This document shows, piece after piece, positions 59,072-64,000 of a stretch of 64,000 nt of DNA. The notes under the pieces were generated by a model. The model made no database searches. It saw only the letters and a program-made list of their open reading frames with translations, and was not told the DNA's origin. The position numbers and the translations under genes were made by a program. This DNA comes from Stutzerimonas zhaodongensis (GTDB lineage Bacteria > Pseudomonadota > Gammaproteobacteria > Pseudomonadales > Pseudomonadaceae): the NCBI RefSeq assembly GCF_003696365.1, contig NZ_RFFM01000001.1, positions 945,852 to 1,009,851 of the forward strand, in the 5' to 3' direction. The first letter of the stretch is position 1. Every line of letters starts with the position of its first letter.

Positions 59072-59647
59072 CTAGTTATCAAATCCGGCGATTGACTGCC
59101 TGATGAAGTCGCCAAAGGCACCCTCCGTCCATTCCGCGAAGGGAATGACCTTGCCTGCGCGTTTGAAATCCTTGGGGTTATCCGTTACGAGTGGGAAATT
59201 GATCGACCATACCCCGTAGTCGGTATCCGTTTGATTCGCGAGCAGCCCAGTCGGCCTGACTCTCGTTCCGGTCATGCCGCCGATCGCCTTGTGACGCTCC
59301 GGGTCAGCCAGAAAATCAAGCCCCTCGATACTGCTAAGAAAACCGCCACCAGACAGGGTGCCATCCGGCGCCAGATCTCCTAGCCCACCGCGCCCGCCAG
59401 GCACGTCATCCCCTGCAAAGCCGAACCAGCGCACCGGTGGCTGCCCAAGGTTGTCCAGCTGCTCCACTACATACTTTCCAGTTTCGCGAGCGTCCTGTCT
59501 GTCGTGCATAACGGACGGTATTTCAAGCTCGCCGAACGCGCTGATTCGAAAGTCTAGATCGGTTCCACTTTCTGCCTTCAGATCTACGCCTCGCTCCTTG
59601 AGCCGGTCAAACACACAGTTATCGATCAATACCATCTGTCGCGGCAT
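59072..59647 (-). CDS. PIN-like domain cargo protein
   Basis: 191 residues from ATG 59647 with GGAGG upstream. The start (VLIDNCVFDRLKERGVDL) and the acidic VTDNPKDFKR near the end have the shape of a PIN-type nuclease, with acidic residues at both ends of the fold; the middle (about 60-140) is Gly-rich and unusual. It stands alone on the opposite strand to P-Q, between the portal and cos. It has no visible antitoxin. A role as toxin or phage-exclusion nuclease is a guess. Confidence 0.6.
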   Translation of the reverse strand: MPRQMVLIDNCVFDRLKERGVDLKAESGTDLDFRISAFGELEIPSVMHDRQDARETGKYVVEQLDNLGQPPVRWFGFAGDDVPGGRGGLGDLAPDGTLSGGGFLSSIEGLDFLADPERHKAIGGMTGTRVRPTGLLANQTDTDYGVWSINFPLVTDNPKDFKRAGKVIPFAEWTEGAFGDFIRQSIAGFDN

Positions 59648-59700
59648 AACCACCTCCGGAGCAATGCGAGCTTGGAGTGTAGCGCTGAGGCCGCCCCAGC

Positions 59701-59728
59701 GCGCGCCGTTGTCCCCCCACCTCACCTG
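59701..59728 (-). other. Candidate cos site
   Basis: The minus strand reads GGTGAGGTGGGGGGACAAC and then GGCGCGCGCTGGGG. As I recall the P2 cohesive end (GGCGAGGCGGGGAAAGCAC followed by TGCGCGCTGACGG), 13 of 19 bases match and GCGCGCTG follows in both. Place (beyond Q) and direction (reading toward Q) also fit P2. Confidence 0.55.
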
Positions 59729-59895
59729 CGGGCTAAAGGGGTCTCTTTTTCTGCACCCCTGCACCATGCCCTGCCCGCCCCGCTACTGCCGCTGGCGACG
59801 CGATCGGCACTGAAGGAATACCCGCGGAACCCTGCGAAGGTGGCCCTCTGACAGGAGCGCGTAGCTCCCCACATTTTTAAACCGATTTTCCGAAC

Positions 59896-60171
59896 AGGTA
59901 ATTTTGGTAAGGAGGTTGTTTTGTCCGGCTGAAAGCCCCGTAATTGCTGGGCTTGAGCACTTACCTCGAAAGGTAATTTTAGGTAAGGCAAAAGGTAATT
60001 TTTTCGCAAGTACCTGATTTCAAAGGGGTTGGTAAATCGATCACCTAACCACTACTTGAGGTAATTCAATTACCTACTTATTACCCTATTATTACCTTTG
60101 ATGAATCAGGATAACCCACTGAATTAATTGGGTTTTTTGGCGTTTCAAAATCGACCTTACCAAAATTACCT
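59896..60171. repeat. AGGTAA/TTACCT repeat array
   Basis: The hexamer AGGTAA occurs at 59896, 59971, 59981, 59993 and 60059, and its complement TTACCT at 59961, 60070, 60092 and 60166. The pair 60059-60075 is a perfect palindrome, AGGTAATT-C-AATTACCT. The outermost copies extend to a 17-bp perfect inverted repeat (59896-59912 with 60155-60171). Several spacings are 10-12 or 22 bp, close to helical turns. Confidence 0.8.
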
Positions 60172-60243
60172 TTTTTTTTGGGGTCAGGCGAAATCTCGGC
60201 TCTGCCGGTTTGAGGCAGGTTTTCGCCCTGCCGCACTCGCTCC

Positions 60244-60263
60244 CTTGGGAACAATATGGGAAC
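60244..60263. repeat. Two phased integrase arm-type repeats (right)
   Basis: CTTGGGAAC (60244) and TATGGGAAC (60255) are 11 bp apart and match the three left-end repeats. Confidence 0.65.
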
Positions 60264-60295
60264 GCTCAAACCCGCATTTCCATACTCCAGAAACG

Positions 60296-60324
60296 CTGAA
60301 GGCCCCGGAATACGGGGCCTTCAG
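60296..60324 (-). terminator. tRNA-Ser terminator supplied by the prophage
   Basis: A 12-bp perfect stem (60296-60307 with 60313-60324) directly follows the tRNA 3' end. It nearly copies the hairpin at the left junction (AGGCCCCGG.. TACGGGGCCT), so it replaces the terminator lost by integration. Confidence 0.8.
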
Positions 60325-60333
60325 TACGCGATG

Positions 60334-60359
60334 TGGCGGAGGAGGTGAGATTCGAACTC
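60334..60359. repeat. Right attachment repeat (tRNA-Ser 3' end)
   Basis: Exact 26-bp match to 23430-23455. It completes the functional tRNA after integration. Confidence 0.92.
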
Positions 60360-60423
60360 ACGGAAGAGTTTCCCCTTCGACGGTTTTCAAGACCGTTGCA
60401 TTCAACCGCTCTGCCACTCCTCC
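60334..60423 (-). tRNA. tRNA-Ser (anticodon UGA)
   Basis: 90 bases on the minus strand, GGAGGAGTGGCAGAGCGG... to GCCA with encoded CCA. The anticodon arm is ACGGT-CTTGAAA-ACCGT, so the anticodon is UGA. A long variable arm (about GAAGGGGAAACTCTTC) and the GTTCGAATC T-loop confirm the type. Its 3' 26 bases are the attachment core. Confidence 0.96.
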
Positions 60424-60439
60424 GCAGAGAGCGGGCGCC

Positions 60440-60467
60440 ATAGTACCCGAACGAAACACACTGTCAA
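60440..60467 (-). promoter_or_regulatory. Promoter of tRNA-Ser
   Basis: On the minus strand TTGACA (60467-60462) and TACTAT (60445-60440) are separated by 16 bases, a near-consensus sigma-70 promoter ending about 17 bases before the tRNA. Confidence 0.8.
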
Positions 60468-60551
60468 ACACTCTTGTTAAGACGAAACAAAAGCTCTGTT
60501 ATGATCCGGGGCAATTCACCTTAGGCTGAATACATTTACAGGAGTGTCGCC

Positions 60552-61220
60552 ATGCTCAAGCAACAGTACGCACCTACGCATACGCAGGTTGAACAAAAGG
60601 AAGTCAGCCGCGTTTTGCGCAACACCTACGGCCTGTTGGCCATCACTCTCGGCTTCAGTGCCTTTGTCGCCTACATGGCGATGCAGGCCAACGCAGCCTA
60701 CCCAAACATCTTCGTGGTGCTGGTCGGCTTCTACGGCCTGTTCTTCCTGACCGTGAAACTGCGCAATTCCGCATGGGGTTTGCTTTCCACTTTCGCCCTG
60801 ACGGGCTTCATGGGCTACACGCTCGGCCCTATCCTTAACATGTACCTGGGTACCGCCAACGGTGGTCAGCTGATTGCTTCCGCGCTATCGATGACCGCTC
60901 TGGTGTTCTTCGGTCTCTCGGCCTTCGTGCTGATCACTCGCAAGGACATGAGCTTCCTCAGCGGCTTCATCACCGCCGGGTTCTTCGTCCTGCTGGGCGC
61001 CATGGTTGCGAGCTTCTTCTTCCAGATCAGCGGTCTGCAACTGGCAATCAGCGCGGGCTTCGTGCTGTTCTCGTCGGTCTGCATCCTGTACCAGACCAGT
61101 GCGATCATTCACGGTGGCGAGCGCAACTACATCATGGCCACCATTGGCCTGTACGTATCGATCTACAACCTGTTCATCAGCCTGCTGCAGCTGATGGGCA
61201 TCATGGGCGGCGACGACTGA
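60552..61220 (+). CDS. yccA: Bax inhibitor-1/YccA family membrane protein
   Basis: 222 residues with seven hydrophobic helices and the family ending ([35 protein letters not shown]). YccA-type proteins of the BI-1 family sit in the inner membrane, where E. coli YccA modulates the FtsH protease. A weak promoter (TATGAT at 60500) lies upstream and a terminator follows. Monocistronic. Confidence 0.92.
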   Translation: MLKQQYAPTHTQVEQKEVSRVLRNTYGLLAITLGFSAFVAYMAMQANAAYPNIFVVLVGFYGLFFLTVKLRNSAWGLLSTFALTGFMGYTLGPILNMYLGTANGGQLIASALSMTALVFFGLSAFVLITRKDMSFLSGFITAGFFVLLGAMVASFFFQISGLQLAISAGFVLFSSVCILYQTSAIIHGGERNYIMATIGLYVSIYNLFISLLQLMGIMGGDD

Positions 61221-61236
61221 TAGCTGCTCTGCGATC

Positions 61237-61259
61237 AAGCCCGCTTCGGCGGGCTTTTT
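61237..61259 (+). terminator. Terminator after yccA
   Basis: AAGCCCGC-TTCG-GCGGGCTT followed by TTT; a standard intrinsic terminator. Confidence 0.93.
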
Positions 61260-61307
61260 CGTTTCTGAAGCTGGCGTATCATGTCGGCAGTTATGACACG
61301 GTGGCCC

Positions 61308-61700
61308 ATGAAATTCGCAATCGCTCTCTTCTCGCCCGCCCACTCCCCTGCTTCACGACGCGCGCTGCGCTTCTGCGAGGCCGTGCTTGCCAGCGGACAC
61401 GAAATCGTCCGGCTGTTCCTCTACCAGGACGGCGTACACAGCGCTTCGGCGAACACCGTGACCGCGCAAGACGAACTGGACATCTCTGAGCAGTGGCGTC
61501 AGCTCGTCCATCGTCATGAGCTCGATGGCGTGGTCTGCATCGCCGCTGGCCTTCGTCGTGGTGTATTGGACGAGCAAGAAGCCAAGCGCCACCAGCGCCC
61601 TGCGGCCAACCTCAATACGGGATGGGAGCTGTCCGGCCTCGGACAGTTGCATGAAGCCAGCCAGCAAGCGGACCGTCTGGTCTGCTTCGGAGGTCACTGA
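61308..61700 (+). CDS. tusD: Sulfur relay protein TusD
   Basis: 130 residues, DsrE-like fold: MKFAIALFSPAHSPASRRALRFCEAVLASGHEI, with RLFLYQDGVHSAS. TusD belongs to the TusBCD hexamer that passes persulfide sulfur from TusA to TusE for 2-thiolation of tRNA wobble uridine. The E. coli active Cys (Cys-78) lies in a VCIAAGLRRGV-type segment; Cys here is in VVCIAAGL. First gene of the tus run. Confidence 0.92.
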   Translation: MKFAIALFSPAHSPASRRALRFCEAVLASGHEIVRLFLYQDGVHSASANTVTAQDELDISEQWRQLVHRHELDGVVCIAAGLRRGVLDEQEAKRHQRPAANLNTGWELSGLGQLHEASQQADRLVCFGGH

Positions 61701-62059
61701 TGGCGCGCTCGATGCTCATCATCACCCGTCAGGCGCCCTGGGCCGGCCCCTCGGCACGTGAGGCACTGGATATCGTTCTGGCCGGAGGCGCGTTCGAATT
61801 GCCTCTCGCGTTATTGTTCCTCGATGACGGGGTGTTTCAACTGGCGCCTGAGCAGCAGGCTGCACGCCTGCAGCAAAAAGACCTGACCGCGAATCTGCAA
61901 GCGCTCCCCATGTTTGGCGTCGATTCACTGTTCGCCGCCAAACGCAGCCTGAGCGAGCGAGGACTGGACGAAGCGACGCTTTCTCTACAAGTGGAGGTCT
62001 TGGGCGATGCCGATCTCAGTGCGCTTATCAACCGCTACGACCATGTGATCACGCTCTGA
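61700..62059 (+). CDS. tusC: Sulfur relay protein TusC
   Basis: 119 residues, DsrF-like: SMLIITRQAPWAGPSAREALDIVLAGGAFELPLALLFLDDGVFQL. Subunit of TusBCD with no catalytic Cys. Shares a base with tusD and tusB. Confidence 0.92.
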   Translation: MARSMLIITRQAPWAGPSAREALDIVLAGGAFELPLALLFLDDGVFQLAPEQQAARLQQKDLTANLQALPMFGVDSLFAAKRSLSERGLDEATLSLQVEVLGDADLSALINRYDHVITL

Positions 62060-62361
62060 TGGCAACTCTGCACCTGCTTTCCCATTCCCCCTTCTCGGAT
62101 AGCCGACTGTCCAGTTGCCTGCGTGTGCTCAGTGCAGACGATGCCCTGTTACTCTCCGGCGATGCGGTCTATGCACTGCAACATGGCACTGACCACCGGC
62201 GCGCGTTGGAGCTGATGCCTGAGAGCATCGCGCTCTTTGCGCTGGAAGAAGATCTGGCCGCTCGCGGAATGGATTCTCTGCCGCTGCGCCTGCAACAGGT
62301 CGATTATGAGGGCTTCGTCGAACTGTGCTGCCGTTACGATCGGACCAATTCCTGGCTATGA
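62059..62361 (+). CDS. tusB: Sulfur relay protein TusB
   Basis: 100 residues, DsrH-like: TLHLLSHSPFSDSRLSSCLRVLSADDALLLSGDAVYAL. The smallest TusBCD subunit. Its stop overlaps the ATG of tusE. Confidence 0.9.
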   Translation: MATLHLLSHSPFSDSRLSSCLRVLSADDALLLSGDAVYALQHGTDHRRALELMPESIALFALEEDLAARGMDSLPLRLQQVDYEGFVELCCRYDRTNSWL

Positions 62362-62693
62362 AACTGTTGAATGTCGATGGCACAAGCGTTGCTGTGGATC
62401 AGGAAGGTTTCCTGGTCGACCTGACAGACTGGAGCGAACCGGTGGCCGAAGCGCTCGCACAGGCTGAAGGGATATCGCTTGAACCTGAACATTGGGAAGT
62501 TTTACGGGTGCTGCGGGAGTTTCATCAGGAGTTCCAGCTATCGCCTGCTACTCGCCCACTGATCAAATACACAGCGCTGAAACTTGGCCCAGAAAAAGGC
62601 AACAGCATGCACCTGAACCGTCTATTCAAGGGCACTCCGGCCAAGCTTGCTGCAAAGCTGGCGGGCCTGCCGAAACCGAGCAATTGCATATGA
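62358..62693 (+). CDS. tusE: Sulfur transfer protein TusE (DsrC family)
   Basis: 111 residues; DsrC fold with DQEGFLVDLTDWSEPVAEALA and the penultimate Cys in the conserved C-terminal arm (KPSNCI). It takes sulfur from TusD and hands it to MnmA on the tRNA. Four-base overlaps with tusB and the next gene. Confidence 0.93.
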   Translation: MKLLNVDGTSVAVDQEGFLVDLTDWSEPVAEALAQAEGISLEPEHWEVLRVLREFHQEFQLSPATRPLIKYTALKLGPEKGNSMHLNRLFKGTPAKLAAKLAGLPKPSNCI

Positions 62694-63670
62694 GCCTGGT
62701 CACACCCACTGAACACCCCTTCGCGGTTTTCGTTCGCATTCTAGGCAAAGGCAAGCGCGGCGCCCGTGACCTCACGCGTGAGGAAGCGCGAGAAGCCATG
62801 GGCATGCTGCTCGACGGCAAAGTCGAAGATACCCAACTCGGCGCCTTTCTCATGCTGCTCCGGCACAAGGAAGAAAGTGCCCAAGAACTGGCAGGCTTTA
62901 CCGAAGCGGTGCGGGAACGCTTGCACGCACCTGTCATCGCCGTGGATATCGACTGGCCAACCTACGCAGGCAAGAAGCGCCATTTGCCCTGGTATCTGCT
63001 TGCTGCGAAATGCCTGGCGCAAAACGGCATTCGTATCCTGATGCATGGCGGCGGCGCGCACACCGCCGGACGCATCTACACCGAACAGCAGCTCGAGCTC
63101 TTGGGCATAGCCCGTTGTAACGACTGGAATGAAACAGCCAGCGCGCTGGATAGGCATAACCTCGCTTTCATGCCGCTAGGCGCCTGGATGCCGGGACTGC
63201 AGCGGATGATCGACCAACGCAACATTCTCGGCTTGCGCTCGCCCATCCATTCGCTGGCACGCATTCTCAACCCGCTGGGCGCGCGTTGCGGCCTGCAAAG
63301 CATTTTCCATCCCGGCTACCAGGCCAACCATCGAGAAGCCAGCCGGCTGCTCGGCGATACTTCTATTGTCATCAAAGGCGAAGGAGGTGAGATCGAAGTC
63401 AACCCGGACGGTGTTGCGCATCTTTATGGCACTCAGGCCGGCGAGTCGTGGGACGAAGATTGGCCTGCGCTCTCGCCACAGCGTCATGTCAAACCTACGC
63501 AACTCGATCCTCAACATTTGCTTGATGTCTGGCGAGGCGCTGAGGATGCGTACGGAGAACTGGCGGTGGTGGCGACTATGGCGCTCGCCCTGAAAGGGCT
63601 CGGACAGTCTCGTGACACTGCGTTTACGCAAGCGCAAACCTACTGGGCCCAACGCAACCTATCGGTATGA
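62690..63670 (+). CDS. YbiB-like protein of the TrpD2 (anthranilate phosphoribosyltransferase-like) family
   Basis: 326 residues, the glycosyltransferase family 3 layout: a helical N-domain (LTREEAREAMGMLLDGKVEDTQLGAFLMLLR) and a core with MHGGGAHTAGRIYTEQ in place of the PRPP-binding GTGGD loop. So it is not a true TrpD; the E. coli relative YbiB binds nucleic acid. ATG 62690 overlaps the tusE stop, so it is the last gene of the tus operon. Confidence 0.85.
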   Translation: MSLVTPTEHPFAVFVRILGKGKRGARDLTREEAREAMGMLLDGKVEDTQLGAFLMLLRHKEESAQELAGFTEAVRERLHAPVIAVDIDWPTYAGKKRHLPWYLLAAKCLAQNGIRILMHGGGAHTAGRIYTEQQLELLGIARCNDWNETASALDRHNLAFMPLGAWMPGLQRMIDQRNILGLRSPIHSLARILNPLGARCGLQSIFHPGYQANHREASRLLGDTSIVIKGEGGEIEVNPDGVAHLYGTQAGESWDEDWPALSPQRHVKPTQLDPQHLLDVWRGAEDAYGELAVVATMALALKGLGQSRDTAFTQAQTYWAQRNLSV

Positions 63671-63754
63671 GCGATCAGTTTGACCGATCTTTACGACTGA
63701 TCCATCCAAATGAGGCACCTACACTGTTTCCAAACTGAAATCGTGGAGGTGGGT

Positions 63755-64000
63755 ATGGGGCTTCTGATCGACGGGCAATGGCAGGACCGCTGGTACGAAA
63801 ACAGCAACGATGGCGAGTTTCAGCGTGAACAGGCGAAGCGACGCGATTGGGTCACGGCTGACGGATCACCCGGCCCCGACGGACGTAAGGCCGTCAAAGC
63901 CGAAGCCGGCCGCTATCACCTGTACGTCTCGCTGGCCTGCCCATGGGCACACCGGACCCTGATCTATCGCAAGCTCAAAAAGCTCGAGCCTTTGATCGAT
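63755..64000 (+). CDS. Glutathionyl-hydroquinone reductase (YqjG/Xi-class GST), partial
   Basis: The first 82 residues are in the window: MGLLIDGQWQDRWYENSNDGEFQREQ and the catalytic SLACPWAHRTLIYRKLK, the CPWA motif of Xi-class glutathione transferases. The enzyme reduces glutathionyl-hydroquinones. GGAGG precedes ATG 63755. The gene runs past the window end. Confidence 0.92.
   Translation, partial: MGLLIDGQWQDRWYENSNDGEFQREQAKRRDWVTADGSPGPDGRKAVKAEAGRYHLYVSLACPWAHRTLIYRKLKKLEPLID

Larger units (their letters stand above)
59648..60333. other. Non-coding right end of the prophage
   Basis: No gene is seen in these 690 bases. They hold the candidate cos site, an AT-rich array of AGGTAA hexamers, two integrase-arm-like repeats and a terminator that mimics the host tRNA terminator. 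Open frames here are short and not protein-like. Confidence 0.7.
23430..60359. mobile_element. P2-type prophage (about 37 kb) integrated in tRNA-Ser
   Basis: A tyrosine integrase lies beside a 26-bp repeat of the tRNA-Ser 3' end. Complete P2-type head, tail and lysis modules follow in P2 order (D U T E FII FI, fibre, I J W V, S R, lysis, X L M N O, P Q). Replication uses a toprim/primase-helicase rather than a P2-type gpA. Every essential class (int, immunity, terminase, portal, capsid, tail, holin, endolysin, spanins) has an intact frame, so it may be inducible. Accessory genes of unlike composition sit at about 30.8-32.1, 34.5-37.5, 44.2-44.7 and 59.1-59.6 kb. Confidence 0.93.

Noticed and set aside
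59896-60171. A CRISPR array
   Set aside because: The repeat unit is only 6-17 bases, spacing is irregular and in both orientations, and no cas gene is in the window.
60128-60529. Open frame across the right junction and tRNA
   Set aside because: It reads through the tRNA gene, terminator and promoter and is not protein-like.
62690-63670. A true anthranilate phosphoribosyltransferase (trpD)
   Set aside because: The PRPP-binding loop is altered (GGGAHTAGR) and the gene is coupled to tusE, not to trp genes.

Overview
The window is about 62% GC chromosome of a gammaproteobacterium, most likely a Pseudomonas/Stutzerimonas species. The evidence is gene content and order: a MucD-type protease, a TusDCB-TusE run, a YbiB-like gene, a DppABCDF cluster, and P2-type prophage genes of the kind seen in Pseudomonas.

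Host left part (1-23,430). It opens with the C-terminal end of a hybrid sensor kinase. A DadA-like FAD amino-acid oxidoreductase follows under a tandem glycine riboswitch, then a 1,041-residue hybrid histidine kinase, a small cupin with an apparent 1-nt frameshift, MucD, a HAD phosphatase, a LysE exporter convergent with an AraC regulator, a DUF1615 lipoprotein, a KGG-repeat stress protein, and MFS and EamA exporters. Last comes a peptide-use locus: an M24 peptidase, an XRE-cupin regulator and dppABCDF. Similar palindromes sit in both intergenic regions around the regulator.

Prophage (about 23,430-60,359, 37 kb). A P2-type temperate phage is inserted in the 3' end of tRNA-Ser(UGA). A 26-bp copy of the tRNA end marks the left junction, and TTTGGGAAC-like repeats with 11-bp spacing flank both ends. 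From left to right come the integrase, a leftward early operon (tiny ORFs, a toprim/primase-helicase, an Ogr-like zinc finger, a YmfL-like regulator, a Cro-like protein), and a rightward lysogeny operon (two XRE proteins coupled to an endonuclease/phosphatase-fold protein and a small partner). Next is an SOS cassette: an SRAP-like gene divergent from umuDC over a perfect LexA box. Cargo genes follow, then the late genes in P2 order: D, U, T, E/E', FII, FI; tail fibre, I, J, W, V; S, R, lysis, X, L, M, N, O; divergent P, Q. Three 19-bp TGTAG...TACA sites sit where P2 has its Ogr-dependent late promoters. Gene E keeps the T6G slippery heptamer that makes E+E'. A P2-like cos candidate lies beyond Q.

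The parts not explained by standard P2 biology are (i) the lysogeny-coupled EEP nuclease pair, (ii) a cargo block of endonuclease I plus DUF4145 bounded by a duplicated relic of the gpD 3' end, (iii) small membrane and PIN-like cargo genes, and (iv) a 275-bp AT-rich array of nine AGGTAA hexamers in both orientations, with a 17-bp palindrome, next to the right attachment site.

Host right part (60,334-64,000): tRNA-Ser, a YccA-family membrane protein, the tusDCB-tusE sulfur relay genes, a YbiB-like gene and the start of a glutathionyl-hydroquinone reductase gene. Without the prophage, dppF would lie immediately beside tRNA-Ser.
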